DNA of 7,406 nucleotides from Candidatus Gerdarchaeota archaeon (lineage in GTDB: Archaea; Asgardarchaeota; Heimdallarchaeia; JABLTI01). Both the position numbers and the translations under genes were made by a program. How positions within the stretch are numbered: the stretch's first letter is position 1; every line of letters starts with the position of its first letter. The notes under the pieces were generated by a model. That model worked only from the letters and a program-made list of their open reading frames with translations. It ran no database searches and had not been told where the DNA came from. Below are positions 1-6,184 of the stretch, one piece after another. The stretch covers positions 1 through 7,406 of the forward strand of contig JAEORM010000032.1 of assembly GCA_016840905.1 (NCBI GenBank). The letters run 5' to 3'.

Positions 1-41
1 ACTGTTCGTTCTTTAAGCAAATCCAAAATGGAGTTTTTCAT
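1..41 (-). CDS. Possible 5' end of a divergent gene (partial, cut by window edge)
   Basis: On the minus strand an ATG at 41-39 opens a frame that stays open to the window edge and reads MKNSILDLLKERT. Five bases upstream of the ATG is GGTGG (51-47), similar to the ribosome sites of other genes here, and a TATA-like TTTATGTATT lies at 78-69. The frame is only 13 codons long, so no family can be named. The alternative is that the first ~90 bases are the tail of a plus-strand gene: two plus frames are open from base 1 and stop at 66 and 89, but neither gives a recognisable C-terminus. I prefer the minus-strand reading because of the ribosome site and the promoter-like sequence. Confidence 0.4.
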   Translation of the reverse strand, partial: MKNSILDLLKERT

Positions 42-63
42 TTATTCCACCAAGTTACTTTAC

Positions 64-83
64 TGAGAATACATAAATTCTCA
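64..83. promoter_or_regulatory. Perfect 7-bp dyad TGAGAAT-N6-ATTCTCA, candidate operator
   Basis: Bases 64-70 (TGAGAAT) and 77-83 (ATTCTCA) are exact reverse complements separated by six bases. The dyad overlaps the TATA-like sequence of the putative minus-strand gene and sits about 150 bases before hyuA. No T-tract follows on either strand, so a terminator is less likely than a binding site for a dimeric regulator. That role is inferred from symmetry and position only. Confidence 0.4.
69..78 (-). promoter_or_regulatory. TATA-like box for the putative divergent gene
   Basis: Read on the minus strand the sequence is TTTATGTATT, centred about 33 bases before the ATG at 41. An archaeal start about 26 bases downstream of the box centre would fall near 48, giving a very short leader. 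The match to the archaeal consensus is only moderate, and the box lies within the dyad at 64-83. Confidence 0.25.
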
Positions 84-175
84 AAATAATAATTAGTAAT
101 TGATTTTAATTAATATTATCCAGCACATTAACTAATGATTAAAGGTAAACTCTATCAGAAAGTTACCGAAATTAG

Positions 176-208
176 TATAAAGGAAATATAAGACAGAGAG
201 ACTATAAC
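176..208 (+). promoter_or_regulatory. Candidate promoter region of hyuAB (several TATA-like boxes)
   Basis: Three TATA-like elements lie just before hyuA: TATAAA at 176-181, ATATAAG at 186-192 preceded by purine-rich GGAAA (BRE-like), and CTATAAC at 202-208. The last is about 26 bases before the GTG at 230, the spacing expected for a leaderless archaeal transcript. That would fit the lack of any Shine-Dalgarno before this GTG. The middle box would give a leader of about 15 bases. I cannot choose between them. The remaining bases 84-175 are AT-rich and show no gene. Confidence 0.35.
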
Positions 209-229
209 TTCAATTATCAGCAATTTGAT

Positions 230-2344
230 GTGGCAAGAGTGGAACAAATAATAATTGGTATCGATATAGGAGGAACCTTCACCGATATTATCTTTCAAGA
301 TAAAAACACTGGTGAAATTTTCAAACAAATTAAAGTTGCAACAACACCAAAAAATCCCGAACAAGCAATCATTACCTCTTTGGAAAAGGATTTGTCAGTA
401 GATGAAAGACAAATTGTTCAACAAATTTATCACGCAACAACTATTGCTACAAATGCTTTCTTAGGTCAAGTGAATTTAGAATTACCAAAGACCATTTTAA
501 TTACAACTTCAGGATTTAGAGATGTACTTGAAATAGGTAGACAACGTAGAGCTTCTCTTTATAATTTATTCTTTGATAGACCTGCTCCTATTATTCCAAG
601 GAAATATCGATTTGAAGTTACAGAACGTATGAATGCTTTAGGTGAAATAGAAAAACCTCTTGATATAACAAATTTAACTGAAATTGAAAAAACAATACAA
701 AACGATAAAATAACTAGTTTGGCAATAACTCTGTTACATTCTTATAAAAATTATAATCATGAAGTAATTCTAAAAGAATATTTTGAAAACAAGTTTAAAG
801 ATCTCTATGTTACTGCTAGTTTTGAAGTTTCACCAGAACATCGTGAATTTGAGAGAACAAGTACAACAGCAATAAATGCTGTTCTAATGCCTTTGATTAG
901 TAGATATATTAAATCACTAACTCAAACATTTAAGCAAGTGGGGATTAATGCACCATTATTCATTATGCAAAGTAATGGAGGAGTTAGTAGATCAGATATT
1001 GTTCAACAATTACCTGTAAGTATCATCGAAAGTGGTCCTTCTGCAGGAGTGGTAGCGTCCAGGTTTTTTGCTGAGTATTTAGGTTTGTCAAAAGTTCTAT
1101 CTTATGATATGGGTGGCACAACAGCTAAAGCAGGAACAATTGTTGATCAGACAATTACGTTGACAAATGAATATGAAGTGGGAGGAGAAGTCCATAGTGG
1201 ACGTATTACAAAAGGAAGTGGATACCCAGCGAGATTCCCATTTATTGATCTTGCAGAGATATCATCAGGAGGAGGTTCAATAGCCTGGGTAGATGAAGGA
1301 CGAGCTTTAAGGGTGGGACCTATTAGTGCTGGTTCAGATCCAGGCCCCGCTTGTTATGGTTTAGGTGGTGAAGATCCTACAATAACGGATGCTAATCTCT
1401 TATTAGGTCGATTAAACCCCGAAGGATTGCTGAATAAAACATTCAAAATTTATCCTAAACTTGCCGAACAAAGTGTGAAAAAGAAAATAATGGAAAAGAT
1501 AAAACTTGATCCAATAGAGAGTGCTATAGGTATCATTAAGATAGCTAATAATAATATGAGTAGAATTTTGCGTATAGTGACTGTTGAACGTGGTTTGGAT
1601 CCTCGAGATTTTACGTTATTAGCTTTTGGAGGTGCGGGTCCTTTACATGCATGTGCTTTAGCGGATGAATTGGAAATGAAAGAAATTTTAATCCCAGGAA
1701 ATCCTGGATTATTCTCTGCTATGGGTTTATTATATACAGATGTCAAGCATACTTTCGTTAAATCAATTCGAGAGAAGGTTCAAAATATTGATTTTGGTAA
1801 ATTGGACGAAGATTTCAAGGAATTGGAACATAAAGGTGAGACTATCTTACTTGAGGAAGGTTTCATAAAGGAAAAAATTACTCACCAAAGATTTATTGAT
1901 GCAAGATATCTAGGTCAAGGATTTGAGTTACTAATTCCTATAACTGATATTAATTTGTGTAAAGAAGATTGTTCAAAGAAAATTATCAAGAGATTTTTCG
2001 AAAAACATCAGTCAATCTATGGTTATGTGTTAGAGGATGAAGATGTTGAAATAGTCAACATTAGAACTAATGATTTAGGACTAATTCAAAAACCGATCTT
2101 AACAAAGATTTCTTCAGGAAACATAAAACCATTAGATGAAGCACAAACATCTGTTCGTGAGGTATTTTTTGATAATAATAAGAAATCCCTTGAAACACCA
2201 ATTTATGCTCGAGAGAAATTACTCGCTAATAATGTAATAGCAGGTCCAGCTATTATAGAACAATATGATACTACAACAGTGCTGTTACCAAGCTGGCAAG
2301 CAAAAGTGAATGAATTTGGTCTATTAAAATTAACCAAGGTGTAA
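230..2344 (+). CDS. hyuA: Hydantoinase/5-oxoprolinase subunit A (HyuA family, ATP-dependent)
   Basis: This is the ATP-binding subunit of a hydantoinase/oxoprolinase-type enzyme. The family uses ATP to activate a cyclic amide (5-oxoproline, N-methylhydantoin) or a ketone for hydrolysis or carboxylation; the protein should be cytosolic. Visible signatures in the 704 residues: the N-terminal phosphate-binding loop IGIDIGGTFTD (residues 9-19), a second actin-like nucleotide motif YDMGGTTAK (292-300), SSGGGSIAW (345-353), AGSDPGPACYG (367-377) and GGAGPLHA (467-474). A C-terminal HyuA domain occupies roughly 530-704. Length is normal for the family. The start is GTG at 230; the frame is open upstream only to a TAG at 173 and has no other usual start. 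A GTG at 239 is the only close alternative. No ribosome site is visible, so translation may be leaderless. hyuB follows after four bases. The family is certain, the substrate is not. Confidence 0.93.
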   Translation: MARVEQIIIGIDIGGTFTDIIFQDKNTGEIFKQIKVATTPKNPEQAIITSLEKDLSVDERQIVQQIYHATTIATNAFLGQVNLELPKTILITTSGFRDVLEIGRQRRASLYNLFFDRPAPIIPRKYRFEVTERMNALGEIEKPLDITNLTEIEKTIQNDKITSLAITLLHSYKNYNHEVILKEYFENKFKDLYVTASFEVSPEHREFERTSTTAINAVLMPLISRYIKSLTQTFKQVGINAPLFIMQSNGGVSRSDIVQQLPVSIIESGPSAGVVASRFFAEYLGLSKVLSYDMGGTTAKAGTIVDQTITLTNEYEVGGEVHSGRITKGSGYPARFPFIDLAEISSGGGSIAWVDEGRALRVGPISAGSDPGPACYGLGGEDPTITDANLLLGRLNPEGLLNKTFKIYPKLAEQSVKKKIMEKIKLDPIESAIGIIKIANNNMSRILRIVTVERGLDPRDFTLLAFGGAGPLHACALADELEMKEILIPGNPGLFSAMGLLYTDVKHTFVKSIREKVQNIDFGKLDEDFKELEHKGETILLEEGFIKEKITHQRFIDARYLGQGFELLIPITDINLCKEDCSKKIIKRFFEKHQSIYGYVLEDEDVEIVNIRTNDLGLIQKPILTKISSGNIKPLDEAQTSVREVFFDNNKKSLETPIYAREKLLANNVIAGPAIIEQYDTTTVLLPSWQAKVNEFGLLKLTKV
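2336..2341 (+). promoter_or_regulatory. Ribosome binding site of hyuB inside the hyuA 3' end
   Basis: AAGGTG lies in the last two sense codons of hyuA and ends seven bases before the hyuB ATG at 2349. It matches the complement of the 16S 3' tail (GGAGGTG) and supports this start. Because ribosomes finishing hyuA cover the site, the two subunits are probably translationally coupled. Confidence 0.65.
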
Positions 2345-2348
2345 AAAA

Positions 2349-3977
2349 ATGTCAGAAAATATCGATATAATAACAAGAGAAGTAATACGTGGTGGATTAG
2401 AGTACATTGCAGAAGAAATGGGCATAATTTTACGTAACGCTGCTTATAGCACCAATATTAAGGAACGAATGGACCATAGCTGTTCACTATTTGATGGTAG
2501 AGGAAGAATGGTTGCCCAAGCAGAACATATACCAGTTCATCTTGGTGCTATGCCTTTAAGTGTAAAGAGTATCATGAATGTTTTCGAAGATGATATCTTC
2601 AAAGGTGATTCCTTCATAGTTAATGATCCTTATCTAGGGGGAACTCATTTACCAGACATTACAATAATCACTCCTATCTTTTTTGAAAAAGATTTGGTTG
2701 GATATTCAGTAAGTCGTGCACATCATAACGATATAGGAGGTATGGCACCAGGATCTATGCCAGGAAATGCTACTGATATCTTCCAAGAGGGATTAAGGAT
2801 TCCTCCAGTGAAAATTGTTTCAAAAGGAAAATTAAACAAAGATATTCTAAATTTAATAATGACCAATTCAAGAACCCCTCGTATAAGAAAGGGTGATCTT
2901 ATGGCTCAATTATCAGCTAATTGGACTGGCGAAAAACGGTTAATAGAATTAATTGCTCAAAAAGGGAAAACAATTTATTTAACAACAATTGATGAAATAT
3001 TAAACTATTCTGAAAAAAGATTCTTGACTGCTATAAAGGATTTTCCAAGGACTAAAGTTAAAGCAAACGATTTTATGGATGGCGATGGGATAGTAGATGA
3101 ATTAGTTGAATTAGTAGTTTCAATTGAAACAAGCAACAAAGATATCACTTTCGATTTTACTGGAACAGCCCAACAAGTAAAAGGAGCTATTAATTGTCCT
3201 TATGCTGTAACATTATCTGCTTCTTATTATGTTCTAAGAACAATTACTGATCCATCCATACCAGCCAATGAAGGGTTATATAGACATTTGAAAGTAATCG
3301 TACCATCAGGTACCCTTCTAAATGCTAAACCTCCAGCTGCTGTAGTAGGCGGAAATGTTGAAACTTCCCAAAGAGTTGTTGATACTTTACTGAAAGCATT
3401 TGCCTTAATAGATCCCGAACGAATTCCAGCAGCTTCACAAGGAACTATGAATAATTTGATCATAGGAGGGATAAATAGCTCTGGAAATCCATTCACTTTT
3501 TATGAAACCATAGGTGGTGGTTCTGGAGGTAATAAACTAAAGGATGGAGTAGATGGTATACACACTCACATGACAAATACTATGAACACCCCAATAGAAG
3601 AGATTGAAGTAAGATATCCATTAATTGTTGAACAATATTCTTTTAGAGAATCTAGTGGTGGTAAAGGGTTTCATAGAGGGGGTTTAGGCATAATTAGGAA
3701 ATTTAAAACAAAAGTACCAGTAGTAGTAAGTTTACTTGGTGAAAGACAAAAAACTCCCCCTTGGGGATTAAATGGAGGAGAAGATGGTGAGGTGGGGCAA
3801 TACTATAAGATAACCACTAAAGGTGAAAAAGTGCTACTATCAGGTAAAATGACCACAACCTTAGAAATAGGCGAAGAAATTGTTATTGAAACTCCTGGTT
3901 GTGGAGGTTGGGGTCCAATTAAGCAACGATCAATCGACAAATTAGAAAATGATGCACTCAATGGTAAAATTCTCTGA
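2349..3977 (+). CDS. hyuB: Hydantoinase/5-oxoprolinase subunit B (HyuB family)
   Basis: This is the partner subunit of HyuA, expected to form with it an ATP-dependent amidohydrolase or carboxylase. At 542 residues it has the usual family length. Conserved blocks: the segment with H60 and H64 (AEHIPVHLGAMP), NDPYLGGTHLPD (92-103), RAHHNDIGG (123-131, a likely metal-binding His/Asp cluster), FDFTGTAQ near 265, GGNVETSQR (334-342), YETIGGGSGG (385-394), the HTHMTN run (405-410) and the C-terminal PGCGGWG (516-522). No block appears damaged. ATG at 2349 follows the hyuA stop by four bases and has a well-spaced AAGGTG. A short third subunit, as found in acetone carboxylase, is not encoded next to it. 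I therefore favour a cyclic-amide hydrolase over a ketone carboxylase, but the exact substrate cannot be read from the sequence. Confidence 0.93.
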   Translation: MSENIDIITREVIRGGLEYIAEEMGIILRNAAYSTNIKERMDHSCSLFDGRGRMVAQAEHIPVHLGAMPLSVKSIMNVFEDDIFKGDSFIVNDPYLGGTHLPDITIITPIFFEKDLVGYSVSRAHHNDIGGMAPGSMPGNATDIFQEGLRIPPVKIVSKGKLNKDILNLIMTNSRTPRIRKGDLMAQLSANWTGEKRLIELIAQKGKTIYLTTIDEILNYSEKRFLTAIKDFPRTKVKANDFMDGDGIVDELVELVVSIETSNKDITFDFTGTAQQVKGAINCPYAVTLSASYYVLRTITDPSIPANEGLYRHLKVIVPSGTLLNAKPPAAVVGGNVETSQRVVDTLLKAFALIDPERIPAASQGTMNNLIIGGINSSGNPFTFYETIGGGSGGNKLKDGVDGIHTHMTNTMNTPIEEIEVRYPLIVEQYSFRESSGGKGFHRGGLGIIRKFKTKVPVVVSLLGERQKTPPWGLNGGEDGEVGQYYKITTKGEKVLLSGKMTTTLEIGEEIVIETPGCGGWGPIKQRSIDKLENDALNGKIL

Positions 3978-3996
3978 TATTCCAAGGTTATTTTTG

Positions 3997-4006
3997 TCAA
4001 TAATTG
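3997..4006 (+). repeat. Copy 1 of 10-bp direct repeat TCAATAATTG
   Basis: TCAATAATTG occurs here, 20 bases after the hyuB stop, and again at 4063-4072, on either side of the hairpin at 4036-4056. The sequence is AT-rich, so chance is possible. Confidence 0.4.
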
Positions 4007-4035
4007 CCTAAAAGGTACTAAATCATAAGATTTAT

Positions 4036-4056
4036 TTTGTCTATTAGTTAGACAAA
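4036..4056. promoter_or_regulatory. Perfect 8-bp inverted repeat with 5-base loop between hyuB and the sensor gene
   Basis: TTTGTCTA (4036-4043) and TAGACAAA (4049-4056) are exact reverse complements around a TTAGT loop. The structure lies 58 bases after the hyuB stop and about 40 bases before the sensor start. No T-tract follows on the plus strand (GTGTTATC follows), so as a hyuB terminator it is imperfect. An operator or RNA hairpin is equally possible. The rest of the 3978-4085 gap holds a short T-run (3991-3995) after hyuB, which may be the actual termination signal. Confidence 0.4.
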
Positions 4057-4062
4057 GTGTTA

Positions 4063-4072
4063 TCAATAATTG
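4063..4072 (+). repeat. Copy 2 of 10-bp direct repeat TCAATAATTG
   Basis: This is the second copy of the element at 3997-4006. It extends upstream to TATCAATAATT (4061-4071), an 11-mer that recurs at 6942-6952 before the small membrane protein gene. It lies just upstream of the sensor gene's ribosome site. Confidence 0.4.
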
Positions 4073-4083
4073 TAATTTAGATT

Positions 4084-4088
4084 AGGTG
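4084..4088 (+). promoter_or_regulatory. Ribosome binding site that favours a TTG start for the sensor gene
   Basis: AGGTG at 4084-4088 ends six bases before TTG at 4095, almost the same arrangement as AAGGTG before hyuB. The GTG at 4086, which opens the longest version of the frame, lies within this site, and the bases before it (TGTAATTTAGATT) contain no ribosome site. TTG at 4095 is therefore the better start. Confidence 0.6.
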
Positions 4089-4094
4089 GATAAT

Positions 4095-6095
4095 TTGAGT
4101 AGTAAAAAAAAGAGAGAGAATCTTACTGATCTTGAATCAAAAGGAGATTCTCAACCAAGTGATATAAAATACGCTCCACCTACTAAATTAGAAAAAATTC
4201 TTACAGACTGCATGTGGTATAAACAAGTAATTGAGTCTATGGCTGATGGAATAATTGCTACAGATATGAATGGTAAGATTGCTTTTGTTAATCCTAAAAT
4301 GTGTGATATGTTAAGATATTCCCGTGATGAACTATTGGGTAACGAATCCTTATTCATGGTAGAAGAAAAAGATCGAAGTAAAGTAATACGCCATACAGAA
4401 ATGCGGTACAAGGATAAAAAATCATCACAGTATGAAGTAATGATGAGAACAAAATATGGTACTCAATTACCCGTTATGATAAGCGCTACACCAATTTTAG
4501 GAGAAGATGGTCAAACCATTGGTACATATGCATTAGTAACTGACATTAAAGATAGAAAAATAGTAGAAAAAGAACTACGAAATAAAAATACTGAATTACA
4601 AACTCTTTATAATAATTTATTACAACTTTATGAGCAGCTTGGAGCAATAATTGCTGAATCTACAAGTTTTCACACTGAAATATTGTTATTCACTTCAAAA
4701 GATTGTGTTTATTGTGCTCCTGCTGAGGAAGTGCTACAAGAAGTTCTTGCTTCTTATGGCGGTAAAATTACTTATCGAAAAGTTGACATTGAAAAGGAAC
4801 CTGAAGTAGCAGAACCATATGATATTATGTCTTTGCCTACAATAGCTATTGGTGATGAAAAGCTTACTGGTGTTCCAGATATGTATAAGCTTCATTCATC
4901 CTTGTTTAGTGCTCTTGTTCCACAAGAGAAATTTAGACGAACTCGACAAGAATTGGATAATCTTATTACTCATTCGCCAATCGCAATCTTCACCATAAAC
5001 AATGAAGGTGTTTTAACCAGTACAAATCCCCTTGTTGAATTAATGGTTGATTATAAACGAAATGAAATTGTAGGTCAAAATGTTTTAAATGGTGACAAAG
5101 GAAAATCAATCTTTCCAGATGATTTATTGAAATTATTTAAGAAAGGATTAGCTGGTGATAATGTTTCAGTTAATCGATTGAAAATAAAAGAAATCACTAA
5201 TAGTAAACCTGAATTATTCTCTATCATTAGTTTCAAAGTCGTTCCATTAGCTGATTCAAATGGTGCGATAACTGAAATACTTGTCTTAAGTGAAGATGTT
5301 ACTACACTTGCATTGCAAGAAGAAGAACTTTCAAAATCATATCAAAAAATGGAAGAGTTAAATGACCAACTTATTAAGATGAATAAAGATCGCTCAGATT
5401 TCGTAGAAATTACTACAACACGATTGATAAAACCATTAAGTAATTCCGCTGAATTATTGAATCAAATTCTTTCAGGACAGCTAGGTGAAATTGGTGAAGA
5501 GGTTTTTGGTACTTTAGAATATCTAAGAAATAGTGTGGAAGATGTATCAAAAAGCTTGCTAGATATGCTAGACTTTTCAGCTTTAGAATTACAAGAATAT
5601 ACCTTGAAATTAGGGAAACACAATATAAAAGAAATTGTTTCAGAAGCATTAAAAACAATAGGTTCAGTAGTGATTGATAAAGGATTTATAGTAACTTTAG
5701 AAATTCCAGATTCTTTAACTGCTTGGTGTGATTTTGAATTAGTAATTAGAATATTAAAGAATCTAATAATAAATGCTATCAAATTTACTGAACAAGATTG
5801 TAATATCGAAATATCAGCTAAATCAATTGATAATCAATATATTGAAATTGTTATAATTGATAATGGTATTGGTTTGAAGAAAGAAGATTTAGTTAGGATT
5901 TTTGATCAATATGTCAAAGTGGATCCTAAAAGTACTGGTTCTGGATTAGGCTTATCAGTCGTCAAAACTTTGGTAAAAGCTCATTATGGTACAGTAAAAG
6001 CTGAATCTGAAGGCTTAGGTAAAGGATCAACTTTCAAATTTACTCTCCCACAGAGTAAAAAAATATATGAGGAATTAGATTCTGTTACAGAATAA
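4095..6095 (+). CDS. PAS - thioredoxin-like - PAS sensor with HATPase domain and no phospho-acceptor histidine
   Basis: This is a soluble sensor of histidine-kinase architecture, 666 residues from TTG 4095 (669 from GTG 4086), with no membrane segment. Domains (numbered from TTG): a first PAS at ~42-155; a coiled coil at ~153-189; a thioredoxin/glutaredoxin-like domain at ~194-275 with C204-V-Y-C207 and the expected cis-proline motif L247-P248-T249; a second PAS at ~285-405; a coiled coil at ~405-432; a dimerisation region at ~427-500; and a HATPase domain at ~505-655. The HATPase keeps the N box (N556, N560), the G1 box D589-N-G-I-G593 and the G2 box GSGLGL (615-620). In the dimerisation region FVEITTTRLIKPL (436-448) aligns with the usual FLxxxSHELRTPL, placing T442 at the histidine and R443 at the adjacent acidic residue. 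The first histidine after the second PAS is H509, already at the HATPase edge. It may thus be a pseudokinase or phosphorylate another residue. No response regulator is adjacent. A redox input through CVYC is inferred. Confidence 0.87.
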   Translation: MSSKKKRENLTDLESKGDSQPSDIKYAPPTKLEKILTDCMWYKQVIESMADGIIATDMNGKIAFVNPKMCDMLRYSRDELLGNESLFMVEEKDRSKVIRHTEMRYKDKKSSQYEVMMRTKYGTQLPVMISATPILGEDGQTIGTYALVTDIKDRKIVEKELRNKNTELQTLYNNLLQLYEQLGAIIAESTSFHTEILLFTSKDCVYCAPAEEVLQEVLASYGGKITYRKVDIEKEPEVAEPYDIMSLPTIAIGDEKLTGVPDMYKLHSSLFSALVPQEKFRRTRQELDNLITHSPIAIFTINNEGVLTSTNPLVELMVDYKRNEIVGQNVLNGDKGKSIFPDDLLKLFKKGLAGDNVSVNRLKIKEITNSKPELFSIISFKVVPLADSNGAITEILVLSEDVTTLALQEEELSKSYQKMEELNDQLIKMNKDRSDFVEITTTRLIKPLSNSAELLNQILSGQLGEIGEEVFGTLEYLRNSVEDVSKSLLDMLDFSALELQEYTLKLGKHNIKEIVSEALKTIGSVVIDKGFIVTLEIPDSLTAWCDFELVIRILKNLIINAIKFTEQDCNIEISAKSIDNQYIEIVIIDNGIGLKKEDLVRIFDQYVKVDPKSTGSGLGLSVVKTLVKAHYGTVKAESEGLGKGSTFKFTLPQSKKIYEELDSVTE

Positions 6096-6141
6096 TTTTT
6101 TCTTCTGAGGTTTTCTAATCCCAATAACTAATTTATTAGAA
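6096..6141 (+). terminator. T-run and weak inverted repeat after the sensor gene
   Basis: Six T bases (6096-6101) follow the stop codon immediately, which could be an archaeal U-tract terminator. Further on, TTCTAAT (6113-6119) and ATTAGAA (6135-6141) pair perfectly with a 15-base loop, followed by TTTT. The evidence is sequence composition only. Confidence 0.35.
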
Positions 6142-6145
6142 TTTT

Positions 6146-6184
6146 AAAAAAGTGAAAAAGAAAGCAGAGGAAATTTGCTGCTTT
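6146..6184 (-). terminator. Hairpin plus T-tract terminator of plsY
   Basis: On the minus strand the hairpin begins at the last base of the plsY stop. AAAGCAG (6184-6178) pairs with CTGCTTT (6167-6161) across a ten-base loop, followed by a T-rich stretch (CTTTTTCACTTTTTT, 6160-6146). This resembles an intrinsic terminator and would insulate plsY from the converging sensor gene. Confidence 0.5.

Noticed and set aside
144..167. GGTAA (144-148) and TTACC (163-167) inverted repeat before hyuA
   Set aside because: Only 5-bp arms with a 14-base spacer; expected by chance in sequence of this composition.
228..251. ATG at 228 overlapping the hyuA GTG start
   Set aside because: It is out of frame and ends after seven codons (MWQEWNK), so it is not the hyuA start. 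A regulatory mini-frame cannot be supported.
1450..1746. Long minus-strand open frame inside hyuA (98 codons), and similar frames at 3227-3496, 3803-4066, 4151-4411, 5413-5658 and 5462-5782
   Set aside because: All lie opposite well-conserved coding sequence, have no ribosome site I can see, and translate to Ser/Ile/Leu-rich sequence with no family features. They are shadows.
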